From the IMG/VR virus record IMGVR_UViG_3300042389_000637, positions 1-44,365 of that record: a DNA stretch of 44,365 nt, one strand, 5' to 3'. The notes under the pieces were generated by a model that made no database searches, was not told the DNA's origin, and was given only the letters and a program-made list of their open reading frames with translations. Source of the stretch: a virus. The position numbers and the translations under genes are program-made. Positions within the stretch are counted from its first letter, which is position 1. Every line of letters begins with the position of its first letter. Positions 16,633 through 24,983 of the stretch are shown here, one piece after another.

Positions 16633-17185
16633 CTTAAAAAAGATACAGGCCAATAGAGTCTTGGGGATAGATGCATCCACCAACTCTATTGCCTTTTGCC
16701 TTATGGAAAATGACATTCCTTTGAAGTGGGGAAAGATAGACCTAGTTGGGCAAGATATTTATGAGAAAATATATAACGCTAAATTAAGAATGAATATGAT
16801 GCTTAAAGAATTAAAAAGTGATTATATTGCAGTAGAAGGTGCCATACTTGTCAGATCACCCGATGCTGTGATAAAATTGTCTTATGTCTATGGAGTTGTT
16901 ATTGCTGAGCTTATGTCTACTGGTTCTAAGGTTATTACTATTAGCCCATCCTCGTGGCAGGCGCACATTGGCAACAAAAATCCTACGAAAGATGAAAAGT
17001 CTGCAATAAGATTAGCCAACCCAGGATATGCAGATTCCTGGTATAAGAATCAGTTACGCAATATGAGAAAGCAGAGAACTGCTGACTACTTTAATAGAAA
17101 GTATAATTTAAATGTGGTGGATTTTGATGTTGCAGATAGCTTTGGTATTGCACATTATGCTAACAAAGTACTAACTGAAAGATGA
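16619..17185 (+). CDS. RuvC-like Holliday junction resolvase
   Basis: A 188-residue RNase H-fold protein. The first catalytic Asp is in VLGIDASTNSIAFCLM, the second acid in DYIAVEGAILVRS, and the last Asp pair in DFDVADSFGIAHYA, the usual RuvC order. SPSSWQAHIG is a typical middle motif. It likely resolves branched DNA before packaging, which begins with the terminase genes 1.2 kb downstream. SD AGAGGA precedes ATG 16619. Confidence 0.8.
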   Translation: MTLASLKKIQANRVLGIDASTNSIAFCLMENDIPLKWGKIDLVGQDIYEKIYNAKLRMNMMLKELKSDYIAVEGAILVRSPDAVIKLSYVYGVVIAELMSTGSKVITISPSSWQAHIGNKNPTKDEKSAIRLANPGYADSWYKNQLRNMRKQRTADYFNRKYNLNVVDFDVADSFGIAHYANKVLTER

Positions 17186-17328
17186 AGTATTATCAAAGCA
17201 AAGACTGGCTATATAGAAGATATATAATTCAAAAGAAAACTGTTACAGAAATAGGAAAAGAATGCGGAGTTTCTGCAATGACTATACAAAGGTACCTAGA
17301 CCAGTTTGGATTAATTAAAAAGCGATGA
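17182..17328 (+). CDS. Small helix-turn-helix protein (48 aa)
   Basis: ATGA overlap on both sides. The product is one homeodomain-like HTH: a helix RRYIIQKKTVTEIGKECG, then VSAMTIQRYLDQFGLI as the recognition helix, and a basic end. This is similar in size to resolvase/Hin-type HTH domains standing alone. It could regulate late genes or help terminase, but this is inference. Confidence 0.65.
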   Translation: MKYYQSKDWLYRRYIIQKKTVTEIGKECGVSAMTIQRYLDQFGLIKKR

Positions 17329-18074
17329 ATACTATTAACCCATCATCACAATCGATTACATTTTCTAAAGCATTAGATTCGTTCTACGTTTATACTGGAG
17401 ACTCCACAGATAGGTATGTTCAAGCAACATGCAGGAACAGCGGGCATTGGGATATAGAGCTTACGCAATGGATGATAACCAATATACAGCCAGGGTGGAC
17501 TTGTCTTGATGTAGGCGCAAACATATTTTACTTTACAGAAGTGATGGCAAGAACTGTGGGCAATCTTGGGTCGGTGTTGGCTTTTGAACCAATCACTAGA
17601 CTTTGTAGATCATACGAAACATCTAGAACCTTTAATGAATACTCAGATGCTGGAAAAATAGAGGTATTTAATATTGCCTTGTCTAACAAAAAAGATAATT
17701 TAGTTCTAAATATATGGGAAGAAAACATAGGCGGATCGGGAATTGTAAATCAACACCAGTCTGGTAATCATGGTCAACATGGTAATTTTCATACAGAAGA
17801 AATTTTTGCTGATAGATTAGATTCAATATATAATGGCAAAATTGATTTTATTAAGATGGATGTAGAAGGACATGAGCGGTTTGTATTTGAAGGCTTTTCT
17901 GAAGAAGCGTGGAAATGTCCATTACTTGTTGTTGAGCTAGGGGCTGGACAACCAGATGAATTTTTAGTAGAATTAAATGATAAATATACAATGGAATTTT
18001 TAAATGGGGAAGCGGCCACATTTGAAAGAATTAAACAGCATGATGTCGTAAACGTCTTGCTTAGGAGAAAATAA
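17325..18074 (+). CDS. FkbM-family SAM-dependent methyltransferase
   Basis: A 249-residue protein. SAM-binding motif I is CLDVGANIFYFTEV (around residue 64), where the usual Gly after GAN is replaced by Ile-Phe. GSVLAFEPI is motif II and IDFIKMDVEGHERFVFEGF is the FkbM hallmark. Known members O-methylate sugars or small molecules. Substrate is unknown; possible targets are host or virion glycans. It lies between recombination and packaging genes and overlaps both neighbours by 1-4 bases. Confidence 0.85.
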   Translation: MNTINPSSQSITFSKALDSFYVYTGDSTDRYVQATCRNSGHWDIELTQWMITNIQPGWTCLDVGANIFYFTEVMARTVGNLGSVLAFEPITRLCRSYETSRTFNEYSDAGKIEVFNIALSNKKDNLVLNIWEENIGGSGIVNQHQSGNHGQHGNFHTEEIFADRLDSIYNGKIDFIKMDVEGHERFVFEGFSEEAWKCPLLVVELGAGQPDEFLVELNDKYTMEFLNGEAATFERIKQHDVVNVLLRRK

Positions 18075-18406
18075 TGGCGGGATATCCAGAAAAAGATAAT
18101 GGCTATCAGATGTGGATTACAGATCTACAGCTTATGGCAACAGATGCTCCTTCAGGGCATAAAATTATTAGACAGTGTCTTGAGATTGCACAGATGCTAA
18201 TTGAAAAGAATATATCATATGGAGACTCAGCACTTAGTCCAATTCGTATATTTTCCCAGGCGGACAATCAAGAGCAGATTAAAATCCGCATTGATGATAA
18301 GATAAATAGAATTAAGAATGGATCTGGCTTCGCTGGAGATAATGATATTGATGACATGATTGGATACTTAATCCTTTTAAAGATTGCAAAGGCTAATTCC
18401 AATTGA
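18074..18406 (+). CDS. DUF1599 / nucleotide-modification-associated (Nmad1)-like protein
   Basis: A 110-residue, helical protein with the motif set KNISYGDSALSPIRIFS, IRIDDKINRIKNG and DIDDMIGYLILLKIA. The 'K-N-x-x-Y-G', 'R-x-D-D-K-x-x-R' and 'D-D-x-x-G-Y-L' pattern matches the DUF1599/Nmad1 family as I know it, which occurs widely in phages, in some cases near DNA-base modification genes. The exact activity is unknown. The stop (TGA) lies within the -35 of the next promoter. Confidence 0.5.
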   Translation: MAGYPEKDNGYQMWITDLQLMATDAPSGHKIIRQCLEIAQMLIEKNISYGDSALSPIRIFSQADNQEQIKIRIDDKINRIKNGSGFAGDNDIDDMIGYLILLKIAKANSN

Positions 18407-18438
18407 CATTTTAGTCGACTAGAAGTATACTGTATTAA
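18403..18438 (+). promoter_or_regulatory. Consensus promoter, leaderless start of terminase small subunit
   Basis: TTGACA (18403-18408), exactly 17 bases, TATACT (18426-18431). The predicted +1, seven bases past the -10, is the A of ATG 18438. No SD is present. Confidence 0.8.
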
Positions 18439-18974
18439 TGAGCGAAATAGAATTATCACAGCATTTTGACAGAATGAATAGGGTAGTTGAAGAACTCCTT
18501 AAAGGAAGTACGCCTACTCAGATCGCTACAATTACAGGTATCCAGCGCAAAGAAGTTATTGAATTAATTGACGACTGGAAAGACGTTGTGCATAACGATA
18601 GCAACATCAGAGATCGTGCTAGAGAAGCTATTTCAGGGGCGGATCAACATTATGCAATGCTTATCAAAGAAGCTTGGAAAACGGTAGAAGATGCAGATCA
18701 ATCTGGCCAGCTAGGAATTAAGTCTGGCGCATTAAAGCTTATTGCTGATATAGAAACTAAAAGAATTGCAATGCTGCAGTCTATTGGCGTATTAGAAAAT
18801 AATGAAATTGCCGCACAAATTGCAGAGACAGAAAGAAAACAAGATATCCTTGTTAGGATTTTAAAAGAGACCACTTCAACATGCCCTAAGTGTAAGATGG
18901 AAGTTGCAAAAAGATTGTCTCAAATAACTGGAGTGGTTGAATCAGTTCCAGTAGAGGAAGCCAATGTCGTTTGA
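18438..18974 (+). CDS. terS: Terminase small subunit (putative)
   Basis: A 178-residue protein directly upstream of, and overlapping by 11 bases, the large subunit. The N-terminal HTH (PTQIATITGIQRKEVIELID) fits DNA recognition; the middle is a long helical oligomerisation region (ALKLIADIETKRIAMLQSIG). A C-P-K-C pair near the C-terminus is unusual for this family. Small subunits bind the packaging site and regulate the large subunit. Translation probably starts without a leader. Confidence 0.75.
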   Translation: MSEIELSQHFDRMNRVVEELLKGSTPTQIATITGIQRKEVIELIDDWKDVVHNDSNIRDRAREAISGADQHYAMLIKEAWKTVEDADQSGQLGIKSGALKLIADIETKRIAMLQSIGVLENNEIAAQIAETERKQDILVRILKETTSTCPKCKMEVAKRLSQITGVVESVPVEEANVV

Positions 18975-20766
18975 GTTTACCGATCTTATCGATATGCTCG
19001 ATGGAGAGGAGTTTGATGAAAAACCAGTCGATCTTAAAACGTTTGTTAGAAGTCCAGAATACCTTGGGCTTCCAGAACTTTCAGACTATCAATACACGCT
19101 TATCGAAAAAAGCTCCCAGATTTATAAAGAGTCAACGCTCATCAAGCTTTTTGGAGAAGAAGAGGGAAGAATAAGGTTTAAGCAAACTGCTAATGAAGTT
19201 GTTGCTCAGTTAGGAAAAGGATCTGGAAAAGACTACTGTTCAACTATTGCGGTATCATATATAGTATATTTACTATTGTGCCTTAAAGATCCAGCAACAT
19301 ATTATGGAAAGCCCCCAGGCGATAGCATTGATATTATTAACATTGCTATCAACTCTCAACAGGCAAGCAACGTTTTTTTTAAAGGATTTAAAACACGCAT
19401 TGACAAATCCCCTTGGTTTGCTGGAAAATATAATGACAAAGCTTCGGAAGTTAAATTTGATAAAGCTATTACAGTACACTCAGGTCACTCAGAACGTGAG
19501 GCATGGGAAGGATATAACGTAATCGTAGTTATCCTTGATGAGATTTCAGGATTTGCAATTGACAATACAACAGGCCATGAGCAGGCAAAGACAGGCGCAG
19601 CTATATACGATATGTACCGTGCATCCGTAGATTCTCGTTTTCCAGACTTTGGCAAAGTAATTTTGCTTTCATTCCCTAGATATAAGAACGACTATATACA
19701 GCAAAGATATGATGCCGTAGTAGCACAAAAAGAAACCATTGTTCGTGATCATAAATTTAAAATGGATGAAGACCTTCCAGATAATACACAGGGAAATGAA
19801 TTTAGTGTTGAGTGGGAAGAAGACCACATATTGTCTTATAAAATTCCAAAAGTCTACGCACTTAAGAGACCGACCTGGGAAATAAATCCAGTAAGAAAAA
19901 TTGATGATTTTAAGGTTGCATTTTTTACTAACCCTCTTGATGCTCTATCACGTTTTGCATGCATGCCACCAGATGCAGTTGATGCATTTTTTAAATCAAG
20001 AGAAAAGGTTGAGAAAGCTTTTAATAAAGCACACCTTGCAGTAGATAATTTTGGCAGACTTGAAGAGTGGTTTATTCCAGATCCAGATAAAGAATATTTT
20101 ATTCACGTAGACTTAGCGCAAAAGCATGACCATTGTGCAGTAGCAATGGGCCATGTAAACAAGTGGGTAAACGTTAAAGTCACCGATAGCTATTCACAAC
20201 CAGCCCCTGTTGTTGAAATAGATGCAGTCAGGTTTTGGACACCAACAAAAGACAAGTCTGTAGATTTTACTGAAGTAAAAGATTACATTCTTTCTTTAAA
20301 GACACGAGGATTTAAAATTCGTGTATGTACTTTTGACAGATGGAACTCTCATGATATGATGCAACAACTAAAACAATACGGCATCAATACAGAGATTCTA
20401 TCTGTCGCTAAAAAGCATTATGATGATATGGCAATGATTGTGGCAGAAGAAAGACTTTCTGGGCCTCACATACAGTTACTTATAGACGAGTTGCTTCAGC
20501 TTAAAATAATGAGAGACAGGGTTGACCACCCAAGAAAAGGCTCAAAAGACTTGGCGGATGCAGTTTGTGGTGCTATTTACAATGCAATTAGCAGAAGTAA
20601 ATTTGATACAAATCAAGAAATAGATATACATACTTATGAATCTATGAGCTACGACAATGATTTTGGAACAGAAAATGATGGCGAAACAAACTCATATAAT
20701 CTAATAAGGGCACCAAGAATGCCAGGAAATTTACGAGACGCAATGGATAGGATGCAAATAATATGA
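18964..20766 (+). CDS. terL: Terminase large subunit
   Basis: A 600-residue packaging motor. The ATPase domain has the Walker A-like GKGSGKD (about residue 85) and Walker B VVILDEISGF (about 187). The nuclease domain shows FIHVDLAQKHDHCAVAMG (first Asp), VCTFDRWNSHDMM (second) and KDLADAVCGAIYNA (third), the RNase H-like set of terminases. It translocates and cuts concatemeric DNA into proheads. The C-terminus is acidic and Asn-rich. Confidence 0.93.
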   Translation: MSFEFTDLIDMLDGEEFDEKPVDLKTFVRSPEYLGLPELSDYQYTLIEKSSQIYKESTLIKLFGEEEGRIRFKQTANEVVAQLGKGSGKDYCSTIAVSYIVYLLLCLKDPATYYGKPPGDSIDIINIAINSQQASNVFFKGFKTRIDKSPWFAGKYNDKASEVKFDKAITVHSGHSEREAWEGYNVIVVILDEISGFAIDNTTGHEQAKTGAAIYDMYRASVDSRFPDFGKVILLSFPRYKNDYIQQRYDAVVAQKETIVRDHKFKMDEDLPDNTQGNEFSVEWEEDHILSYKIPKVYALKRPTWEINPVRKIDDFKVAFFTNPLDALSRFACMPPDAVDAFFKSREKVEKAFNKAHLAVDNFGRLEEWFIPDPDKEYFIHVDLAQKHDHCAVAMGHVNKWVNVKVTDSYSQPAPVVEIDAVRFWTPTKDKSVDFTEVKDYILSLKTRGFKIRVCTFDRWNSHDMMQQLKQYGINTEILSVAKKHYDDMAMIVAEERLSGPHIQLLIDELLQLKIMRDRVDHPRKGSKDLADAVCGAIYNAISRSKFDTNQEIDIHTYESMSYDNDFGTENDGETNSYNLIRAPRMPGNLRDAMDRMQII

Positions 20767-20993
20767 GTACGTATCAAGAAAAAGCAAAAGAATGTAAATG
20801 CTGTGGCAAGCATGTTCCGCTTCCTACAGTATTAAAAGAATACAACGGGGTGACCTTGTGCCCGACTACATTTGCCAATGTTGTTGAATATAAAAGAATT
20901 TGGAACCTGGCGGGCTCAAGACCAATGGGCAACGTTAGAAAGCATTTTTCTGAGTACGTTCAGCAGATAGTAGAGTCCACAATAAATGATTAA
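20763..20993 (+). CDS. Small zinc-ribbon protein downstream of terminase
   Basis: A 76-residue protein with C-K-C-C near residue 11 and a single later Cys in TLCPTTF. Overlaps the terminase stop (ATGA). The C-terminal half is helical and basic. Function unknown; coupling to terminase suggests a packaging accessory. Confidence 0.6.
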   Translation: MSTYQEKAKECKCCGKHVPLPTVLKEYNGVTLCPTTFANVVEYKRIWNLAGSRPMGNVRKHFSEYVQQIVESTIND

Positions 20994-21077
20994 AACAATT
21001 TTTTATAATGTTTATATATATTTTTATAGAAAAAAAAGCAAAAGAAATATTAAAAAAAGAGGGGACTATATTTACTG
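20994..21077 (+). promoter_or_regulatory. Very AT-rich leader with -10 box
   Basis: TATAAT at 21004-21009 follows a T-rich tract. The following 60 bases are almost all A and T, ending in AGAGGGGAC, a purine-rich SD-like stretch, 8-12 bases before ATG 21078. It opens the SGNH/carbamoyltransferase block. Confidence 0.4.
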
Positions 21078-22094
21078 ATGTCTGAAGAAAGCAGATTCTT
21101 TAACTCATTACTTGGTAATGATAAATTTGTTTATAATAGCAATCAAAAAAATAATTTTTTATATCCTACTTTGCAAAACTTGTCTGTCCCTCATTCTGGT
21201 AGACCACGTCTTTGGGGCCCAGATCAAGGAGAGCATTACATAGAAAATTCAAAAAAATGTTTTTATAAAGATCACCCAGACTATAGCTTGTTTAATCAAG
21301 AAAAGTATACATTTAACAGACAATGGTATAGGGGAGAAGATTTTATTAGCGGTAGCCCAGCCGAAGTTGTTGTTGCGGGATGTTCGCAAACTTGGGGTAC
21401 TGGGTTACCAGATAGTTTAATCTGGCCTAATTTATTAAAAGAAAAGTTAAATGCAAAAAGTTTAAACAATTTAGGGCAACCAGGCAAATCTTTAAGAGGT
21501 GTTGTAGAAATAATTTTTGCTTATTTTAAAGAAGTTGGTCACCCAAAAAACTTATTTATTCTTTTGCCTCCACTACATAGATTTAGGACGGCAAGGACTC
21601 CTAATTTTATGCATTCAAATCAAGTTCACAGCCATAACGATATATTAGTTGATGCAAATGTTTATAGAAATAACAACAGCAAATTTTTTAAGATTCCATT
21701 AAATTTGCAAGAGGTTTTAACAGAAGAAATTGCATATGATCAATCACTTTCTTATTTAAGAGTTTTAGAACAATATTGTAAAAACTTTGATATTAATTTA
21801 AAGTACACAGTTTGGTACCCAGATGACAAAGACCTATTTGATGATATTAGTAATAAAAATGGTTATTATGAAAACTATGTTTCAATTGATTGTGCATGGT
21901 TTAATGAAAGATTTTTTGAAGGGGAGCACCCCAGCTGCCATGAAGATATGGCAAATGATGTAAGGTATAGAATGTTTTGGAAAATAGCAAATGATTATCT
22001 TTTTCATGAAAATGCCCACATAGGTGCTCACGCAAGCATTCACATTGCAGAAAAGTTTTATGAGGAGGTTTTTAATGGATCAACACGGAACTAA
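21078..22094 (+). CDS. SGNH/GDSL-like hydrolase, copy 1
   Basis: A 338-residue protein. The core begins VVVAGCSQTWGTGLP (block I with the nucleophile Ser), followed by LNNLGQPGKS (block II Gly) and a block III-like segment FILLPPLHRF. Near the C-terminus GAHASIHIAEKFYEE has the position of the block V His. The family removes or transfers O-acyl groups. Its neighbour at 22075 is a paralogue with the same G-C-S-Q-T-W-G-T core. Export signal absent. Possibly acts on a sugar or on a polymer-linked ester; substrate unknown. Confidence 0.65.
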   Translation: MSEESRFFNSLLGNDKFVYNSNQKNNFLYPTLQNLSVPHSGRPRLWGPDQGEHYIENSKKCFYKDHPDYSLFNQEKYTFNRQWYRGEDFISGSPAEVVVAGCSQTWGTGLPDSLIWPNLLKEKLNAKSLNNLGQPGKSLRGVVEIIFAYFKEVGHPKNLFILLPPLHRFRTARTPNFMHSNQVHSHNDILVDANVYRNNNSKFFKIPLNLQEVLTEEIAYDQSLSYLRVLEQYCKNFDINLKYTVWYPDDKDLFDDISNKNGYYENYVSIDCAWFNERFFEGEHPSCHEDMANDVRYRMFWKIANDYLFHENAHIGAHASIHIAEKFYEEVFNGSTRN

Positions 22095-23073
22095 AAAATA
22101 TTTTGATTGGTACATGGGTTTAAACGAAAAGACATCAAGAGTTATTTGCTCTAACAAAATAGAAGATCAAATATATGTAAATAGATTTCCGAGGGAATCA
22201 AAGATTTTAAATAATTGGAGTCATTTGGGAGTTGATACCTCTATAAATAAATATGGTTTTAGAGATAAAGATTTTTTTGAAAAGGCAGATTTATTAATTA
22301 ATGGGTGCTCTCAAACATGGGGTACAGCATTGCCAGAAAAGTATAGATTTTCTAACATAATACAGGAAAGATTTTCAGGGACTGTTCATAATATTGGTTA
22401 TGAGGGTAATTCGGTAGGCTCAGTTATTAGATCAACATTTGCTTACATTAAAAAATTTGGAAACCCTAAATACATATATTTAATGTTGCCTCCATTTGAA
22501 AGAATAGAGTTTATACCTGACAAAAATACTTTTACTAAGTCAGACTGGCTCGCATCCTATAAAGAGTTTCAAAAAGAAGGTGTAGAGGATATTGATTTTT
22601 CTCCAATACAAATTACTACTGTTGATATACATACCCCTATTTATGCAAAAGCTCCATTTTATATAGAAGATGTTATGAATCCACAATCAGCATTTTTTTT
22701 AAATATGCAAATGCTTTTAATGCTAGAGCAATATTGCGATGTTGCAGGTATTAAGTTTATGTGGTCAGCCTGGAATAACTCATACAGAATATCTGATTAT
22801 ATATTTAATATGCAAAATAATTTAAATGAGCACAAAAATTATTTTCATATACCAGTATGGGACTGGGAACTTAATGATGAAAAAATAGACATACTAGACA
22901 CAGCAGATTGTCATAAAGATTTAGAGAGAGAAGACCAAATATTTTTTAATCATGCAATGGATATTGGAAAAAGAAAAACAGAAACACCGCATTGGGGATC
23001 TCATAGAAATAGACATATAGCAGAAAAGATTTTGCATGAAATGAAAAATAGATCATATGAAGGGCTACTATGA
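22075..23073 (+). CDS. SGNH/GDSL-like hydrolase, copy 2
   Basis: A 332-residue paralogue of the preceding gene. INGCSQTWGTALPEKY (block I), HNIGYEGNSVGSV (block II), IYLMLPPFERIEF (block III-like) and WGSHRNRHIAEKILHEM (block V-like His) line up with it. I chose ATG 22075, preceded by the strong SD GAGGAGGT, over earlier in-frame starts; it overlaps copy 1 by 20 bases. The C-terminus is coupled to the carbamoyltransferase (ATGA). Tandem duplication with divergence suggests two related substrates. Confidence 0.65.
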   Translation: MDQHGTKKYFDWYMGLNEKTSRVICSNKIEDQIYVNRFPRESKILNNWSHLGVDTSINKYGFRDKDFFEKADLLINGCSQTWGTALPEKYRFSNIIQERFSGTVHNIGYEGNSVGSVIRSTFAYIKKFGNPKYIYLMLPPFERIEFIPDKNTFTKSDWLASYKEFQKEGVEDIDFSPIQITTVDIHTPIYAKAPFYIEDVMNPQSAFFLNMQMLLMLEQYCDVAGIKFMWSAWNNSYRISDYIFNMQNNLNEHKNYFHIPVWDWELNDEKIDILDTADCHKDLEREDQIFFNHAMDIGKRKTETPHWGSHRNRHIAEKILHEMKNRSYEGLL

Positions 23074-24563
23074 TTATTCTGGGTGTTAATGAAACTTCTC
23101 ATGATGCCTCATTATCTTTAATTAAAGATGGAGAAATACTTTTTGCAGGTCATTCAGAAAGATATAGCAAACAAAAAAATGATTGGTATATTAATGATAG
23201 TTTAGTTAAGGACGCTTTGTCATACGGGGTACCAGATAGTATAGCTTACTATGAGAAACCGCTTCTAAAAGCCTCTAGGCTATTTATAAAGGGTGGTGCA
23301 GGAGACTGGAGGCCAAGGTTTGATTTGCCAGGAGTACCCAGAAAATCTTTCAGCCATCATTACTCACACGCATGTGCTGGATATTATACTAGCAAGTTTA
23401 CAGACGCAGTTATTGTAGTTTTAGATGCTATTGGTGAATACAATACCTCAACAATTTGGGTTGGCGAGGGAGAAAAGATTAGCCTAGTTCATAAGAATAA
23501 TTACCCATTTAGCTTTGGGCTATTCTATTCTGCATTTACAAAATTTTTGGGCCTAATGCCAAATCAAGAAGAATATATTATGATGGGCATGGCGGCTTAT
23601 GGAAACCCAGATAGATATTTTGATCAAGTAAATGAATACTTTCCTAGATATAATAGACAAAAGTATAATTTTCATACAGGCATAACAGATTTTAATTGGG
23701 GAACAACCCCTTGTTTTGCAGGATCTGAAGGCACTGGTTATATATCAGAGTGGTTTAAGCAAAGAGAATTTGATTTGGCTGCAGCCGTTCAAAAGGTATA
23801 TGAAAAAAGACTTATTGAGTATATGCGTTATGCTAAGTTAATTACAAAGAAAACTAATTTAGTTTTTATGGGAGGTTGTGCTTTAAACAGTAAAGCAAAC
23901 ACATCCCTATGGAATATATTTAAAGATGTGTGGATTATGCCAAACCCAGGTGACGCTGGTAGTTCCCTTGGTGCGGCAGCAGCACTGTATGGAAAGCATT
24001 TAGAGTGGAAGACCCCTTACTTGGGTTATGACATGGGCGGGGTTTATCCAGTTCAAGAAATAGTTGATAGCATATTGAAGGACGGTATAGTTGCAGTTGC
24101 TTCAGGAAGAGCGGAATACGGCCCAAGAGCTTTAGGAAATAGAAGTATCTTGGCAGATCCAAGAGATCCAAATGTTAAAGATAAAGTAAATCTAATTAAA
24201 CAAAGAGAGTTATTTCGCCCATTCGCACCAGTGGTTATGGAAGAGTGTGCTTCTAAATGGTTTGACATGGACTTCGCTTCTCCATATATGCAGTATACTG
24301 TTAAGTGTTTAAAGCCAGATTTAATTCCTTCAGTTGTTCATGAAGATGGAACATCTAGAGTTCAAACAGTAAATAAAGAGCAGCACAGAGGTTTGTGGAG
24401 AGTTTTAAATAAATTTTATTTGCAAACGGGTGTACCTGTTTTATTAAATACTAGTTTAAATATAAAAGGTCAGCCATTATTAAACGACCATCAGGACGCT
24501 ATTGACTGGCAGGCACATTATGGATATAATATACTAACGGGCAACAATAGCTTAGTTGGTTAA
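23070..24563 (+). CDS. NodU/CmcH-type carbamoyltransferase
   Basis: A 497-residue enzyme that moves a carbamoyl group from carbamoyl phosphate to a hydroxyl via an adenylate intermediate in known relatives. The N-terminal Kae1-like domain shows GVNETSHDASLSLI, the metal-ligand motif SHHYSHACAGY (about residue 94), VLDAIGEYNTS and FMGGCALNSKAN, then NPGDAGSSLGAAAA. The C-terminal domain shows YGPRALGNRSILADPRD and NTSLNIKGQP. It is shorter than most family members, and its last seven codons and stop lie inside a tRNA gene. Substrate unknown: glycans, small molecules and hydroxymethylated DNA bases are all known for the family. Confidence 0.88.
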   Translation: MIILGVNETSHDASLSLIKDGEILFAGHSERYSKQKNDWYINDSLVKDALSYGVPDSIAYYEKPLLKASRLFIKGGAGDWRPRFDLPGVPRKSFSHHYSHACAGYYTSKFTDAVIVVLDAIGEYNTSTIWVGEGEKISLVHKNNYPFSFGLFYSAFTKFLGLMPNQEEYIMMGMAAYGNPDRYFDQVNEYFPRYNRQKYNFHTGITDFNWGTTPCFAGSEGTGYISEWFKQREFDLAAAVQKVYEKRLIEYMRYAKLITKKTNLVFMGGCALNSKANTSLWNIFKDVWIMPNPGDAGSSLGAAAALYGKHLEWKTPYLGYDMGGVYPVQEIVDSILKDGIVAVASGRAEYGPRALGNRSILADPRDPNVKDKVNLIKQRELFRPFAPVVMEECASKWFDMDFASPYMQYTVKCLKPDLIPSVVHEDGTSRVQTVNKEQHRGLWRVLNKFYLQTGVPVLLNTSLNIKGQPLLNDHQDAIDWQAHYGYNILTGNNSLVG

Positions 24564-24614
24564 AGCCCCGAACTCATAATTCGGTAATCGTAGGTTCAAG
24601 TCCTACTTGTTGCA
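24541..24614 (+). tRNA. tRNA with anticodon CAU (Met or Ile2)
   Basis: A full cloverleaf: acceptor GCAACAA / TTGTTGC, D-stem GCTT / AAGC, anticodon stem CCGAA / TTCGG with loop CTCATAA (anticodon 24575-24577), T-stem GTAGG / CCTAC. G1:C72 pairing excludes an initiator. CAU may be elongator Met, or Ile2 after lysidine modification, reading AUA, a codon much used here. No CCA encoded. The upstream CDS ends in its D-loop. Confidence 0.85.
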
Positions 24615-24628
24615 CATAAGGAGAAACA

Positions 24629-24916
24629 ATGGAAGATGAGAATCTAGATTATTATATTGAAATAGGTGCAGTAGATATTAGCGGGGTTGACGAAAACGGA
24701 GAAATTCTATTTTCTATTACTGAAAAAGCAAAAGACGTTGCTCCAGATTTGTGGAAAGCCCATGTAAAATTTATAGATGAAGCTTTAGTAGAATTATTTA
24801 ATAAAAATTTAATAACTGTTGAGTATAATGAAAATCTAGAAGCCCTTATTTCTTATACTCCAGAGGGAAAATCTTTGCTAAAAGATATTGGATTAAGTCA
24901 CAACGATGGGGATTAG
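24629..24916 (+). CDS. Acidic hypothetical protein between tRNAs
   Basis: A 95-residue protein with SD AAGGAG. The second half (LITVEYNENLEALISYTPEG) resembles a winged-helix tail, but no family is clear. The stop codon TAG is bases 8-10 of the following tRNA-Asn, so the last codons overlap the tRNA. Function unknown. Confidence 0.6.
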   Translation: MEDENLDYYIEIGAVDISGVDENGEILFSITEKAKDVAPDLWKAHVKFIDEALVELFNKNLITVEYNENLEALISYTPEGKSLLKDIGLSHNDGD

Positions 24917-24982
24917 CTCAGATGGTAGAGCGTCGAACTGTTAATTCGAATGTCGCAGGATCGATGCCTGCATCCCCAGCCA
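24907..24982 (+). tRNA. tRNA-Asn (GUU) with encoded CCA
   Basis: Acceptor TGGGGAT / ATCCCCA, TA at 8-9, anticodon stem TCGAA / TTCGA with loop CTGTTAA (anticodon 24940-24942), T-stem GCAGG / CCTGC, discriminator G73 and CCA (24980-24982). U1, A72 and G73 match bacterial tRNA-Asn identity. Confidence 0.92.
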
Positions 24983-24983
24983 T

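Noticed and set aside
24541-24614. CAU tRNA as an initiator tRNA-fMet
   Set aside because: The first acceptor pair is G:C, whereas bacterial initiators have an unpaired C:A at that position.
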